Below, piece after piece: positions 63,162 to 64,000 of a DNA stretch of 64,000 bases. The position numbers were made by a program, and so were the translations under genes. The DNA is from Granulicella tundricola MP5ACTX9. GTDB lineage: Bacteria > Acidobacteriota > Terriglobia > Terriglobales > Acidobacteriaceae. The stretch covers positions 62,001 to 126,000 of the forward strand of contig NC_015058.1 of NCBI RefSeq assembly GCF_000178975.2, read 5' to 3'. The notes beneath the pieces were generated by a model, which was not told where the DNA came from, ran no database searches, and saw nothing but the letters and a program-made list of their open reading frames with translations. Position 1 is the first letter of the stretch, and every line of letters begins with the position of its first letter.

Positions 63162-64000
63162 CTAAGCCGTAACCGCAGGCACGGCCAACAAAATCTTTTT
63201 AGTTTGAGCAAGACCAGTCTCGCGTATGACGAAGCTGAGAATGATCGCGACCACGACCCCGACGACGAGGGGCACGAAGGCATGCTGGAAGCCCTCCAGG
63301 CTAAGTGGCTGATCCTGCGACGGGAGCATGAGTCGCGAGATGAAAGGCGAGATAAGACCAGTGGTTAGAAAGACCAGAAAATTCATCACTCCTGCCGCGG
63401 TCCCCTTCACTCCGGCGGGGTTTGCCTCCTTGATCATCGAGAACGGAATCATTGCGGCACCCGAGGCGATACCCATCACGAGGGCCACCGAGTATCGAGG
63501 AAGCGTTCCCACGGGCACATAGATCGCGGCCAGACCCGAAGCGAGAATCAGAAGCCCACCACCGATAAGTACCGGTTTGCGGCGACCGAGCTTGTCAGAG
63601 ATATAGCCAAGCAAAGGGCAGCCGATGACCCACCCGATAGGAACCATTGAAGCGTCACTTGCAGCTGACGACATCGACATATGCTCGCCGTTATGCAGAA
63701 AGGAAGTCGCCCACACCAGCGCGCCAATCGTGGTTGGCACGAAGAGGAGGCCGCCGATGATACCGGCGAGCCAGCTTTGTGGATTGCCGAAGACGATCTT
63801 GAACGGCGCAAGCAAAGCCTGCGTTGACAGGGGGGCATGATGCTCGGGGCTGTCTCCCTGTTCGCGCGGCATGATGAGCCAAGTGGCCAGGGCCAGAACG
63901 AAACCCAAACCCGCGAAGATGAGCCAGACCCTCTGCCACTGCATGTGAAAGCCGCCGAGCGGATCGATGGCCATGTGCACAGGTTTCGAACCGAACGCCG
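63162..64000 (-). CDS. MFS transporter, C-terminal half (partial, runs off right edge)
   Basis: At least 278 residues, continuing beyond the window without a stop upstream. Six to seven membrane segments with the inter-domain loop (MPREQGDSPEHHA) and the MFS signature PLLGYISDKLGRRKPVLIGG, a G-x3-D-x-G-R-R motif. The start lies outside. Related transporters carry organic acids or sugars. The stop is 4 nt before the porin start, so they are an operon. Confidence 0.9.
   Translation of the reverse strand, partial: AFGSKPVHMAIDPLGGFHMQWQRVWLIFAGLGFVLALATWLIMPREQGDSPEHHAPLSTQALLAPFKIVFGNPQSWLAGIIGGLLFVPTTIGALVWATSFLHNGEHMSMSSAASDASMVPIGWVIGCPLLGYISDKLGRRKPVLIGGGLLILASGLAAIYVPVGTLPRYSVALVMGIASGAAMIPFSMIKEANPAGVKGTAAGVMNFLVFLTTGLISPFISRLMLPSQDQPLSLEGFQHAFVPLVVGVVVAIILSFVIRETGLAQTKKILLAVPAVTA

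Overview
The window looks like a chromosomal accessory region of a soil Acidobacteriota of the Acidobacteriaceae type (Granulicella/Terriglobus/Edaphobacter-like). This is inferred from gene content: a giant putative-Ig lipoprotein with an acidobacterial-style C-terminal part, an imuA-imuB-dnaE2 mutasome, SRAP, DUF1810, DUF2252, DUF2130, MbfA, oleate hydratase and BBP2-type porin genes, with moderate GC and Gram-negative envelope proteins. No rRNA or tRNA gene and no CRISPR array was seen.

Layout. 0-4 kb: the right part of a Tni/Mu-type transposon (start of a serine resolvase off the left edge, DDE transposase, AAA+ ATPase, right end with two repeated motifs), then a tyrosine-recombinase remnant and an IS5-family transposase. 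4-7.8 kb: gene-poor DNA with one striking gene, a PAS-PAS protein ending in a complete KhpA-like KH RNA-binding domain. 7.8-13.9 kb: a 1,565-aa repeat lipoprotein and an OmpA-family protein. 14-25 kb: an EAL-PAS-PAS phosphodiesterase followed by many broken genes (umuC in two separated pieces, a RecD-helicase/epimerase chimera, a GAF-histidine kinase remnant) mixed with intact ones (DUF2130, a HTH + nucleotidyltransferase toxin-antitoxin-like pair with a 31-bp palindrome in front, DUF2252, a deaminase, a YciF-type ferritin-like protein).

25-34 kb is a DNA-damage block: imuA, imuB, dnaE2 and two 70-codon genes all overlap and form one five-gene operon on the minus strand, with three TTCGCC repeats just upstream. 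DUF1810, discoidin-like, DUF1003 and SRAP genes follow. 34-64 kb is a stress, metal and redox block: ArsR, a heavy-metal P-type ATPase broken at a 10-G tract, an MbfA-type iron exporter, L,D-transpeptidase, a LOV histidine kinase, a Crp/Fnr regulator, nitroreductase, a bicupin oxalate decarboxylase-like protein, UspA-DUF308-GlgX, oleate hydratase, a PMA-type proton ATPase (frameshifted), a split bacterial eRF1-like gene, peroxiredoxin, a DsbA-like protein, alcohol and aldehyde dehydrogenases, a 2-hydroxyacid dehydrogenase, a porin and an MFS transporter that runs off the right edge.

Most notable: the PAS-PAS-KH fusion (a possible signal-gated RNA-binding protein), the two small genes sealed into the mutasome operon, the palindrome-controlled toxin-antitoxin-like pair, the poly-G tract in the metal ATPase, and a gene whose best-placed start codon is ATC. 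Three genes between 35 and 57 kb carry single-site frame breaks, so assembly error has to be excluded before biology is claimed.
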